NCBI RefSeq assembly: GCF_900107115.1
Contig: NZ_FNOS01000001.1
Span: forward strand, 372,001 to 436,000
Reading direction: 5' to 3'
DNA: 64,000 nt
Source: Salimicrobium album
GTDB lineage: Bacteria > Bacillota > Bacilli > Bacillales > Halobacillaceae
Shown here: piece by piece, positions 56,469-64,000 of the stretch
Numbering within the stretch: the first letter of the stretch is position 1
How the letters are laid out: the number at the start of each line of letters is the position of its first letter
Translations under genes and position numbers: made by a program
Notes under the pieces: model-generated
Database searches by the model: none
Seen by the model: the letters and a program-made list of their open reading frames with translations, nothing else
What the model was told of the DNA's origin: nothing

Positions 56469-57422
56469 ATGGAAGAATTAACGGTTTCAATTATCATTCC
56501 TGCTTTTAACGAAGGAAACAATATAAACAGGATTCACAAAGAACTAAAAAAAGAATTTAGTTCTCTTCGGTATGATTTTGAGATAATATTCGTCGATGAC
56601 GGCAGTAAAGATGATACACTTGCGAGAGTGCGTTCGCTCGCATCGGAGTGTCCGGAGGTGAAATATCTTTCTTTCAGCCGTAACTTCGGTAAAGAGCCTG
56701 CTCTTATTGCCGGTCTTCAGCATGCCAAAGGAGGATCGGTCATTATTATGGATGCCGACCTTCAGCACCCCCCTTCCCTTATCCCCGAACTTCTGGAAGG
56801 ATTTGAGGAAGGCTTTCAACAGGTCGTCGCCAGGCGGAACAGGGTAAAAGAATCCAAAGTACGTTCTTCTCTCAGTTCCCTTTACTATAAACTGGTCAAT
56901 AAACTGGCCCAGGTGGACCTGGTCGACGGCGAAGGAGATTTTCGTCTGCTTGGCAGACAGGCAGTCGATGCCATTCTCGCCCTCAGTGAAGGGAACCGTT
57001 TTTCCAAGGGGTTGTTTTCCTGGATCGGTTTTGATAAAAAGGTAGTGAAATTCGATAACGTACAGCGCGATGAAGGGAATTCCACCTGGTCCCTCGTTGA
57101 CCTGTTTGAATACGGTATAGAGGGAGTGCTGTCCTTTAACCAGCGGCCTCTCCGTCTCGTGTTTTACGCAGGGTTTTTCATCATGGGTCTGAGCCTTGTT
57201 TATATTCTGATCATGTTCGGACTCATCCTTTCACGGGGGGTGGAAGTACCCGGGTACTTCACCACTATCTCTTCCATCCTGTTTCTCGGGGGAGTACAAT
57301 TAATAAGTCTCGGGGTTATTGGGGAATATGTCGGAAGAATTTATATGGAAACGAAGAGACGCCCCCATTACCTGATCAAGGAAAGTAACACAGAAAGGGA
57401 GACCTATGAAGAAATGGAATAA
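56469..57422 (+). CDS. csbB: GT2 glycosyltransferase CsbB/GtrB type
   Basis: A 317-residue membrane glycosyltransferase: a GT2 domain (SIIIPAFNEGNNINRIHKEL, FVDDGSKDDT, IIMDADLQHPPSL with the DxD site, and the DGEGDFRLLGRQ acceptor region), then two C-terminal helices. It loads a sugar such as GlcNAc onto undecaprenyl phosphate for cell-envelope glycosylation. GGAGGG precedes the ATG. It overlaps gtrA by 17 bases. Confidence 0.9.
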   Translation: MEELTVSIIIPAFNEGNNINRIHKELKKEFSSLRYDFEIIFVDDGSKDDTLARVRSLASECPEVKYLSFSRNFGKEPALIAGLQHAKGGSVIIMDADLQHPPSLIPELLEGFEEGFQQVVARRNRVKESKVRSSLSSLYYKLVNKLAQVDLVDGEGDFRLLGRQAVDAILALSEGNRFSKGLFSWIGFDKKVVKFDNVQRDEGNSTWSLVDLFEYGIEGVLSFNQRPLRLVFYAGFFIMGLSLVYILIMFGLILSRGVEVPGYFTTISSILFLGGVQLISLGVIGEYVGRIYMETKRRPHYLIKESNTERETYEEME

Positions 57423-57780
57423 TGAATTCACCCGCTTCGTTCTCGTGGGCGGTCTGAACACAGCAAACTACTATATATTTTATCTGCTATTCTATAACGT
57501 ACTGGAGTTTTATTATTTAATCTCCCACATACTCGCTTTTTTCATCAGTATGGTAATTTCGTTCTTCTTGAATGTGTATTTTACATATGGAGTAAAGCCG
57601 ACCATTTCAAAGTTTTTACTGTTTCCTTTCACTCAGTTCGTTAACATGTCGGTCTCTTCACTTCTTGTTTTCGTATTTGTCGACCTGTTCGGTTGGAATG
57701 GAAACATCGCACCTCTGGCTGCTGTGTTCTTTACAGTGCCGATCACATTCGTAATAACCGGGAAAATTTTAAAAAGGTAG
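57406..57780 (+). CDS. gtrA: GtrA family flippase-like protein
   Basis: A 124-residue protein with four hydrophobic segments, beginning NEFTRFVLVGGLNTANYYIFYLLFY, the GtrA pattern. It is thought to flip the lipid-linked sugar made by the GT2 enzyme to the outer face. The gene overlaps csbB and lies 13 bases before yfhO, forming one operon. Confidence 0.88.
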   Translation: MKKWNNEFTRFVLVGGLNTANYYIFYLLFYNVLEFYYLISHILAFFISMVISFFLNVYFTYGVKPTISKFLLFPFTQFVNMSVSSLLVFVFVDLFGWNGNIAPLAAVFFTVPITFVITGKILKR

Positions 57781-57793
57781 GTCAAAGGTAAGC

Positions 57794-60376
57794 ATGACAA
57801 AAAAACAGCTGATCACGTTAGTAACCTTCAGTCTTGTCATTTCAGCACTGGCTCACGGATTCTTTTTATATCAGTGGAGCGAAGGCCACTACATGGTAGG
57901 ACCGAATGACGGCCTGTCACAGATGGTCCCTTTTAAACAGATGCTTTACGAACAGTTCACCGGCGGGGATTTCTTCTATTCCTATCAATTCGGTCTGGGA
58001 GGAGATGTATACAGCCAGCTCGCTTATTATTTCAGCGTGAATCTTTTCTTCTATTTAACCGTGGCTGTTGTATTCCTGTTGGAAACATTTTCCGTCATCG
58101 GTGAACCGGATGTTTTGTTCTGGGCTCAGAGTGCGGTCTTTTTAAGTGTAATCAGAATGAGCTTCGTTATAATATCCACCACTTTTGTATTTCGTTACTT
58201 CACGAGCAAACTGGTTCCTTCCTTCGTGGGAGCTGTTTTTTTTGCCACTGCCGCGAAGTATTTTCAGCACGTCACATACTGGGAGTTTTTCGGCGATGCT
58301 TTCCTCTGGCTCCCTCTGCTTATACTGGGGGCCGAGAAAGTCATCAGGGAAAACCGGCCCGGCTGGCTGATCGCTGCGACAGCTGTCTCCTTTTTCGACA
58401 ATTTCTATTTCGCTTATATCAACGGGTTCTTTACAGTCATTTACATTCTTCTCAGATGGCTGCTTCCTCTTCGTAAAAAGGAGATGCCGAAATTCAGCCA
58501 GATCAAAGTCTACATAATAGCTGTGTTACTCGGATTCTGCATAGGCGCTGCAGGTTTCGTTCCGGCAGTGAGGAGTTTTCTTCAGAACGTGCGTCCTCCC
58601 TATACCGATGAAATACCGCTGATTGAGAGTACTACGAACATTCTGTATGACAGCCTGTATTTAATGGTGCCTGCGTTATTTGTTCTAATGCTCGTATTAA
58701 GGCCCCTTTATAAAAATAAAAATTTCCGGTTCTTTGCGGTATTGGGTCTCATTATAATTGTCCTTCACTACATTCCGTATGCAGCCAGCTTCTTCAACGG
58801 CCTCTCTGCTCCGCAGCACCGCTATGAATATCTGGCCGCATTTGCAATCGGCGGGGCGATAGCCAGCGGCCTACCCGAACTACGGCACATCAAAGGTAAG
58901 AAACTTCTTACAGGTGGAGCATTTACAGTTGTATTATACGTGCTCTTCCTCCTAACGGATCACGGGCTTGCCTGGTCGGATGAATGGGCGCTTCTTTTCC
59001 TGACGTGGGCAGGGTTTACTGTACTTGCAGCTCTCGCAACGACCCGATATGGAAAAAAAGGGTTCTTTTTTCTCATTATCGGTACGATTACATTTCAGCT
59101 TCTTTCCATGAATATGTATCAATGGGACAAACTATACACAGGCGGAGAAGTGTACAAGAGCTCAAAAGATTATATTACGAGCGAAGACTACAGAGGGAAA
59201 GAACAGCGGGAATTGATTGAACGGACGATGAAAGACGCCGGTTTCTCCCGAATAAGCTGGATGGCAGACGGCAGGTACAACACACCGCTTATCCAGGATT
59301 TTTACGGGACGAGTGCATATTCAAGCATTTTGAACGGGAATTTACTGAATTACTATTATCATGATTTGGAAATTGATATGAAAAAAGAAAGCGTGAGCCG
59401 CTATGCCGGCTTCGGGGACCGGGCGAACCTGCACAGTCTGTGGCAGGGTGACTATTTTATGTACGAAAAAGATAGTGTAAAAAACGTTCCTTATGGATTC
59501 AAGTCTGCTTCCGAGAGCGACAACTACATTATTTACAAAAACACGAACAGCCTTCCATTCGTACAGACCTCCGGTACTATTTACAGTGAAGAGGATCTCG
59601 AGGAAAGTCACCCTCTTGCGCGTGAAGCAGCGATGATCGATGGCATGGTAATAGAGGGAGCAGACAGCACTGCCTCCTCCCCTCCTGTCCGTAACAATTA
59701 TATCGAGAGTACGGAAATCACCGCCTCCGGGGCCACTTATAAGAATGACACCCTCGACGTTCAGGAAGAAGAAGGCGGTATCCATTTAACACTACCGGAT
59801 TCTCTCATGAATTCCGATGCAGAAGACATTTACGTTTCCTTTTATCTTCTTAACAACAATGAAGAAGCTCCGTGGTTTGCCCTTTACGTGAACGACTTCC
59901 GTACATCGCGCAAATCGGAGGATTCCATCTATAAAACGGGCGTAAATGATATTACCATCCGTGTGCCGAAAGAAAAAGAAATATCGATCCGCATGCGCAA
60001 AGGAGAATATACGCTTAAAGATATAGGAGTATACGCTGAAGATTATCAGGAACTTGAAGAAGCCGCCGGGAATAACAGCCCCGGAAACGTTGAAATAAAC
60101 GATAATCGTATCACTATAGACTCTTTGGACGTCGATAAAAAAGGTTACCTTGCCGTTCCCGTCCCTTATGAGGATGGATGGTCCGTAAAAGTGAACGGAG
60201 AGAAAAGAGAGACTGTCCAGGCTAATTACGCCATGATCGGAACTGCTGTTAAACCGGGAGATAAGGTGGTTGAATTCACTTACCGTCCCCCTTACTTCAA
60301 TCTGCTGATTATCCTTTCCATCGTTTCTGCAGCAATAAGCATAGGCTGGTTACTCATAAGAAGGAGAAAGATATAA
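57794..60376 (+). CDS. yfhO: YfhO family membrane glycosyltransferase
   Basis: An 860-residue membrane protein with about twelve helices in residues 1-440 and two large extracytoplasmic regions, and a final helix near 845. YfhO proteins transfer the CsbB-made sugar to wall or lipoteichoic acid outside the membrane. The N-terminus FFLYQWSEGHYMVGPNDGLSQMVPFKQML carries the conserved acidic Asp likely to be catalytic. A terminator follows. Confidence 0.9.
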   Translation: MTKKQLITLVTFSLVISALAHGFFLYQWSEGHYMVGPNDGLSQMVPFKQMLYEQFTGGDFFYSYQFGLGGDVYSQLAYYFSVNLFFYLTVAVVFLLETFSVIGEPDVLFWAQSAVFLSVIRMSFVIISTTFVFRYFTSKLVPSFVGAVFFATAAKYFQHVTYWEFFGDAFLWLPLLILGAEKVIRENRPGWLIAATAVSFFDNFYFAYINGFFTVIYILLRWLLPLRKKEMPKFSQIKVYIIAVLLGFCIGAAGFVPAVRSFLQNVRPPYTDEIPLIESTTNILYDSLYLMVPALFVLMLVLRPLYKNKNFRFFAVLGLIIIVLHYIPYAASFFNGLSAPQHRYEYLAAFAIGGAIASGLPELRHIKGKKLLTGGAFTVVLYVLFLLTDHGLAWSDEWALLFLTWAGFTVLAALATTRYGKKGFFFLIIGTITFQLLSMNMYQWDKLYTGGEVYKSSKDYITSEDYRGKEQRELIERTMKDAGFSRISWMADGRYNTPLIQDFYGTSAYSSILNGNLLNYYYHDLEIDMKKESVSRYAGFGDRANLHSLWQGDYFMYEKDSVKNVPYGFKSASESDNYIIYKNTNSLPFVQTSGTIYSEEDLEESHPLAREAAMIDGMVIEGADSTASSPPVRNNYIESTEITASGATYKNDTLDVQEEEGGIHLTLPDSLMNSDAEDIYVSFYLLNNNEEAPWFALYVNDFRTSRKSEDSIYKTGVNDITIRVPKEKEISIRMRKGEYTLKDIGVYAEDYQELEEAAGNNSPGNVEINDNRITIDSLDVDKKGYLAVPVPYEDGWSVKVNGEKRETVQANYAMIGTAVKPGDKVVEFTYRPPYFNLLIILSIVSAAISIGWLLIRRRKI

Positions 60377-60378
60377 GA

Positions 60379-60410
60379 ACTCCCCGCATAGTTTGAGCGG
60401 GGAATTTTTT
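60379..60410 (+). terminator. Terminator of the csbB-gtrA-yfhO operon
   Basis: TCCCCGC/GCGGGGA stem (60381-60387 with 60397-60403) followed by AATTTTTT. Confidence 0.85.
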
Positions 60411-60512
60411 CGACTCTTTCCTTACCTTCAATCTGATCCGGCTTCTCTGAAAGGAAGGAAAAAAAGATACGAGTAGAACGGAACGTAATTCTTTCTGCTC
60501 ACCGCTAAAAAT

Positions 60513-60545
60513 AAAAAACCGGACTGGAGGTCCGGTTTTTTTTTC
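60513..60545 (-). terminator. Terminator of the PBP gene
   Basis: AAAACCGGAC/GTCCGGTTTT-type stem with flanking A and T runs; on the minus strand six T follow it. Confidence 0.8.
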
Positions 60546-60571
60546 GTGTCGACACAGTTGCCTGAGATAGT

Positions 60572-62692
60572 TCATTCGTTCTCAATATTATCATTGGACT
60601 CATTTTTCTGTTCTTTCTCCTTCTTTTCTTTCTTCTCGGCCCGTTCCTCCTTGAGCTGAAAATAAGCTTCGGCCACGCGGGCACCGATGTGATAGTTCGG
60701 GGATACATCTGCCCCGGAATCAAGGTTAGGTACGATGACCGAAAAAGCGATCTCCGGATTCTCGGAGGGAGCGTACCCTACGAAGGCTTTGTTCGTAAGT
60801 TCCACCCGGCGGGTGCCGTCCCCGGAGGAATTTTCCAGGTATTTGTCTGTCTCCGCAGTACCCGTCTTACCGGAGATGTCATACTGTCTGTAACGGTCGT
60901 TGTTAAAAACGCTCGAAGCGGTACCTCCGGGAGTCTGCGTAACCATTTTGAACCCTTTCTGGACTCTTTCAATGTACTCCTCATCCATGTGGAGACTGTT
61001 TTTTACATTTGGCGAGAAATCTTTGTAGATATCCCCGAGTTCTTTACCGGAGCTTGCCGGTTCGTGGATGGAAGTGACGAAACGCGGCTGCATGCGGTAT
61101 CCTCCGTTAGCTATTGTAGAGACATACTGATTCAACTGCATCGCAGTATAACTGCTGTACTGTCCGATCGCTGAACGCATTACATCCGACCCTGTAGGAT
61201 CGCTGCCTTCAAGACCCGTCGCTTCATAAGGAAAATCTATGCCGGTAGGAACACCGAGTCCGAACTGATGGAAATTGTATCGGATCAGCCGATTCGCTTT
61301 CTCCTCATCCATCCTTAACGGCTGGTTCGGCTTATAGTAATAGTCTCCAAGGCGCATAGCGATGTTATACATATAGACGTTGGATGAACGCTGCAGAGCC
61401 TCAAGATCATTCACGTTACCGAGTTTTGAGTACGAGCCCATATCTTCGGAATCAGGGAATTCGAGCGGCCGGTCCCGGATCGTCGTGCCCGGATCGATGA
61501 CGCCTTCTTCGAGACCTGTGAGCACTGTGGCTCCCTTCACTACTGAACCGGGAAGATAAGCATTATAGACGCCCTGATGGGAAGAATCCGTGAATTTCTC
61601 TTCGTCTCCGGAAGGGTTTTTATTAACGGACTGGCCCGAAACCGCTAAAATCTCCCCTGTGTCCGGTTTCGATACTACAGCTACGGCATTTTCCAGATAA
61701 GAATTACCTGGTACAGCTTTCGCAAGCTCTTCTTTCACGATTTCATTTACACGCTTCTGGTATTCAATATCGATAGAAAGCACAAGATCTTTCCCGCTCT
61801 TTCCTTCGCGGATCACTTCGGTATCTACGACATTATTATTCCGGTCCGTCGTATGTCTTACTTTTTCTTTCACTCCCCGCAGTACTTCTTCATACTGCTG
61901 TTCAAGTCCGCTTGTACCTACGCGGTCATTACGGCTGTACCCGAGAGCGAGGAATTTTTCCAGTTTTTCGCGGGGGACACCCTGTTCACGGGTGGAAATG
62001 TTTCCAAGGTAGCTTTTGAACACTTCCCCGTTCGGGTAACGGCGTTCCCAGTCCGAAGCCACGTTGATACCCGGGAGTGACGGGAGATGCTCTGCCACCC
62101 GGGAGTATTCTTTTTCTGATATGTTTTCATCTTTCACGACATGTGGTGCGAGGGCATACGCTTTATTCAGTTCTTTATTGATGGCTATCACCTGCAGGGT
62201 TTCCCCCTTATAACCATCCACATCCTCTTCCGTGACGGCTGCCAGCTGAGCCTGATATACCTCACCCGAGTCGAGATTTTCCATATCCTTGTCCTCTATC
62301 CGCTCTTTAACCACGTCCGGATTTTTCAGGAAAAAATATTCTTTTTTATCTCTGAGACGAATTCCTTTAGTATCAAGCTCGATATATTCGCTTAATTTTT
62401 TTGCCAGTTTCAGTTTGTCCTCTCCCTGAACCCCTTTTGGCGGAGTATATGTAATCGAATATTTGGAATCGTTCTCGACTACAATTTCCCCGTTTCTGTC
62501 GTACATCTCCCCTCGTGGCACCGGGGTATTGGTGGTTACGTTTTCCGTGCGATCGATCTGATCCTGTGCCGACTCCCCACTGAGAATCTGTATAACACCG
62601 AGCTGCAGGATGAGAACGGCAAACAGTATAAAGACAACTAGAAATATAATGTTCAGACGGAATGATAAATGCTTTTTCTCTTTTTTACTCAC
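60572..62692 (-). CDS. Class B penicillin-binding protein (PBP2/PbpA-PbpH-like)
   Basis: A 706-residue transpeptidase: one N-terminal membrane helix (residues 13-37), an N-terminal dimerisation region, then the penicillin-binding domain with the active Ser383-x-x-Lys386 (PGSVVKG), Ser436-Ser-Asn438 and Lys609-Thr-Gly611 (SGKTGT). It crosslinks lateral-wall peptidoglycan in rod-shaped cells. The C-terminus is a charged Lys/Glu tail (residues ~675-706). Single gene with its own terminator. Confidence 0.93.
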   Translation of the reverse strand: MSKKEKKHLSFRLNIIFLVVFILFAVLILQLGVIQILSGESAQDQIDRTENVTTNTPVPRGEMYDRNGEIVVENDSKYSITYTPPKGVQGEDKLKLAKKLSEYIELDTKGIRLRDKKEYFFLKNPDVVKERIEDKDMENLDSGEVYQAQLAAVTEEDVDGYKGETLQVIAINKELNKAYALAPHVVKDENISEKEYSRVAEHLPSLPGINVASDWERRYPNGEVFKSYLGNISTREQGVPREKLEKFLALGYSRNDRVGTSGLEQQYEEVLRGVKEKVRHTTDRNNNVVDTEVIREGKSGKDLVLSIDIEYQKRVNEIVKEELAKAVPGNSYLENAVAVVSKPDTGEILAVSGQSVNKNPSGDEEKFTDSSHQGVYNAYLPGSVVKGATVLTGLEEGVIDPGTTIRDRPLEFPDSEDMGSYSKLGNVNDLEALQRSSNVYMYNIAMRLGDYYYKPNQPLRMDEEKANRLIRYNFHQFGLGVPTGIDFPYEATGLEGSDPTGSDVMRSAIGQYSSYTAMQLNQYVSTIANGGYRMQPRFVTSIHEPASSGKELGDIYKDFSPNVKNSLHMDEEYIERVQKGFKMVTQTPGGTASSVFNNDRYRQYDISGKTGTAETDKYLENSSGDGTRRVELTNKAFVGYAPSENPEIAFSVIVPNLDSGADVSPNYHIGARVAEAYFQLKEERAEKKEKKEKEQKNESNDNIENE

Positions 62693-62886
62693 GTATATAT
62701 TTCCTTCTTTCCATGAGAGTCTTTTTCCGTACTTGCATAGTACAGAGGAGCCGGCAGAAGCACTTTCCGGCTTCTGTCGTCTATAGTATTCCCAACATAT
62801 CTATCTGTCCTTCATTTTATCACGGAAGCCGACATTTTTCTTCCCGATTTCCTTTATTTCTTCTGTCCCGATCACTGTTCAAACAA

Positions 62887-62933
62887 AAAAACAGGCAGTG
62901 CCAAGGAATAGTCAGTTCCTTCCCACTGCCTGT
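62887..62933 (-). terminator. Terminator after the 60-aa membrane gene
   Basis: AACAGGCAGTG/CACTGCCTGTT extended by GGAAGGAA/TTCCTTGG pairs, followed on the minus strand by seven T. Confidence 0.88.
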
Positions 62934-62942
62934 TAAATAAAG

Positions 62943-63125
62943 CTACGTTTTCCTGAAGTATACGAATAATGTCACTGCATAGACCAGAAGCATAGACGTC
63001 GCAAGACCCATAGCTTCAACAACATCTGCACGATTATAGTGCCCTGACTGATCCATCAGAAAATAGAGTGGCCAGGATATGTAGGCGATCACTCCAATCC
63101 ACATATAAAACTTCTTTCCTTCCAT
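62943..63125 (-). CDS. Small membrane protein, 60 aa
   Basis: A protein with two hydrophobic helices (FYMWIGVIAYISWPLYFLM and AMGLATSMLLVYAVTLFVYF) and a basic end. It is followed by a strong terminator and preceded by GGAGGG (62 bases of gap to the next gene). Probably the last gene of the carotenoid-type cluster entering from the right edge. Function unknown. Confidence 0.6.
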   Translation of the reverse strand: MEGKKFYMWIGVIAYISWPLYFLMDQSGHYNRADVVEAMGLATSMLLVYAVTLFVYFRKT

Positions 63126-63167
63126 AATTTTTTCCCTCCTTCATTTCCCGGTTCGAGACGCACCTTT

Positions 63168-63344
63168 TTATAATGCTTCCAATAAGTACCGGACCCCTTG
63201 AATCAGCCATTTCCCTGTTAGTACCATCCCCCGGATAAAGACGAGAATCAGCTCTGGAACCCACAACACGAGCTCGGTGAAGAAACGGCCGGAAGCACGA
63301 ATGAACTTTCTCATCTTCTCAACAGGGCCGTCTTTATTTGTCAT
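63168..63344 (-). CDS. Small membrane-associated protein, 58 aa
   Basis: Reads MTNKDGPVEKMRKFIRASGR, then two hydrophobic stretches (FFTELVLWVPELILVFIRGM and VLTGKWLIQGVRYLLEAL). GAGGGAG lies ahead of the ATG. It lies between the 60-aa gene and a glycosyltransferase on the same strand. No family recognised. Confidence 0.6.
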   Translation of the reverse strand: MTNKDGPVEKMRKFIRASGRFFTELVLWVPELILVFIRGMVLTGKWLIQGVRYLLEAL

Positions 63345-63418
63345 ATGAACTCCCTCTTTCCCACTTTAAGATATAGATACGAAGAGTAACTTAAAAAGTT
63401 TTAACATCTATTTCTGCT

Positions 63419-64000
63419 TCAATTTATTACTCTTCCTTTCCAGGTGGAACTGCGAAGGAAAAACGTGCGTATGACCGAGTAGACAAACAGACTGATGAAA
63501 AACAGGAAATGAATCGGAAAAATCAGAGCATCCCAAAAACGGAAGTTCCCAATATCCCTCCAAAAACGGTACATCCATCCTGTCACAAAGGAATAACCGA
63601 TTACAGAAGAACGTCCTGTTTTTTTCATTCTTGTAAGGAAAGAAACGACAGAAGAAATCCACGCAGCGTTCCACACTGTCATCCGTAAAGAAGCGGAAGC
63701 AGCTCCTGAAGCGAAGCTTTTGGACCATCCGGCTGCTACTTCTTTCATATCTGCCTGATACATACGCATCGACAGAACCCCTTTTCCGCTATAAGCGTAA
63801 ACCGGGGCTCCCAGCGTCTTAGCTCTGCGTGAGAAAGCTAGATGCTCGGTAACCTCTCCTTTTATTGTCCTATGTCCTCCCACCTGATGATACATGGCAG
63901 TCGGGAGCGCCAGGCAGGGGCCGAACCCGCCCTGTACTCCTGTCTTTCTGCGACCGATCTTCGTGATTCCTGTAGAAGCGTATACTACGGAATGAAAAAC
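63419..64000 (-). CDS. Glycosyltransferase, CrtQ-like (C-terminal part)
   Basis: The frame is open to the window edge, so the N-terminus is missing. The visible ~193 residues include GVQGGFGPCLALPTAMYHQVGGHRTIKGEVTEHLAFSRRAKTLG and the GKGVLSMRMY motif, then two membrane helices at the end. It matches glycosyltransferases such as CrtQ (4,4-diaponeurosporenoate glucosyltransferase), making a carotenoid cluster beyond the window likely. The carotenoid role is inference. Confidence 0.7.
   Translation of the reverse strand, partial: VFHSVVYASTGITKIGRRKTGVQGGFGPCLALPTAMYHQVGGHRTIKGEVTEHLAFSRRAKTLGAPVYAYSGKGVLSMRMYQADMKEVAAGWSKSFASGAASASLRMTVWNAAWISSVVSFLTRMKKTGRSSVIGYSFVTGWMYRFWRDIGNFRFWDALIFPIHFLFFISLFVYSVIRTFFLRSSTWKGRVIN

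Noticed and set aside
1-64000. tRNA, rRNA, prophage, transposase or CRISPR
   Set aside because: None of their sequence hallmarks was seen in a full reading on both strands.

Overview
The window looks like chromosomal DNA of a Bacillaceae member, probably a halotolerant or haloalkaliphilic one. The gene families point there: bacillithiol-transferase-like YfiT, CsbB/GtrA/YfhO, CsbD, an oxygenase-only nitric oxide synthase, TenA-ThiD-ThiM-ThiE under TPP riboswitches, UPF0182, strong AGGAGG ribosome binding sites with frequent TTG starts, and SigB-type promoters. A BCCT osmolyte carrier and a K+/H+ antiporter suggest salt or pH stress. I saw no rRNA, tRNA, phage, transposon or CRISPR array. The genus is inference.

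Layout. 1-7.9 kb: end of a BCCT transporter, a LysR regulator, a thioesterase with a small partner, topoisomerase III, a phosphoesterase, and an HxlR regulator divergent from a flavin monooxygenase/FMN reductase pair. 7.9-17.9 kb: UPF0182, NO synthase, an aldo/keto reductase, lrgAB (cidAB), an SDR, a cation/proton antiporter, a lipoprotein and a GNAT. 17.9-26.9 kb: a Gram-positive Pel-type exopolysaccharide locus, pelD-pelE-pelA(deacetylase)-pelF-pelG on the minus strand, facing a separate PelA-like glycoside hydrolase gene and galE. PelD keeps an RxxD c-di-GMP site next to a ruined GGDEF, and GalE has Cys at the position that in known epimerases lets N-acetylated sugars in. 26.9-31 kb: a candidate small RNA, then a thiamin salvage/transport operon with two TPP riboswitches. 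31-36.5 kb: an ABC exporter, a four-gene operon with DUF488, a 2OG-Fe dioxygenase, a frameshifted small gene and a second copy of the small-RNA motif.

36.5-43.7 kb: the transglutaminase / alpha-E / circularly permuted ATP-grasp trio, two small membrane proteins, an acyl-CoA synthetase with a CcpA-type cre site, CsbD and a formate/nitrite-type channel. 43.8-52.2 kb: a seven-gene leucine/branched acyl-CoA degradation cluster (yngEFGHIJ type) headed by a TetR regulator. 52.3-56.4 kb: two aldo/keto reductases, a PadR/DUF2812 pair behind an unusual repeat-palindrome operator, a YfiT/BstA-like protein and an unknown protein. 56.4-64 kb: csbB-gtrA-yfhO (cell-envelope glycosylation), a class B PBP, two small membrane proteins and the end of a CrtQ-like glycosyltransferase.

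The most original observations are two intergenic RNAs sharing GTGAGA ... GACTCATCTGCAC around different hairpins, each with its own promoter and terminator; a 26-bp perfect palindrome fused to three 17-bp tandem repeats before padR; four SigB-like promoters with the same 14-nt spacer; and a small gene whose reading frame is broken and restored by two compensating shifts.
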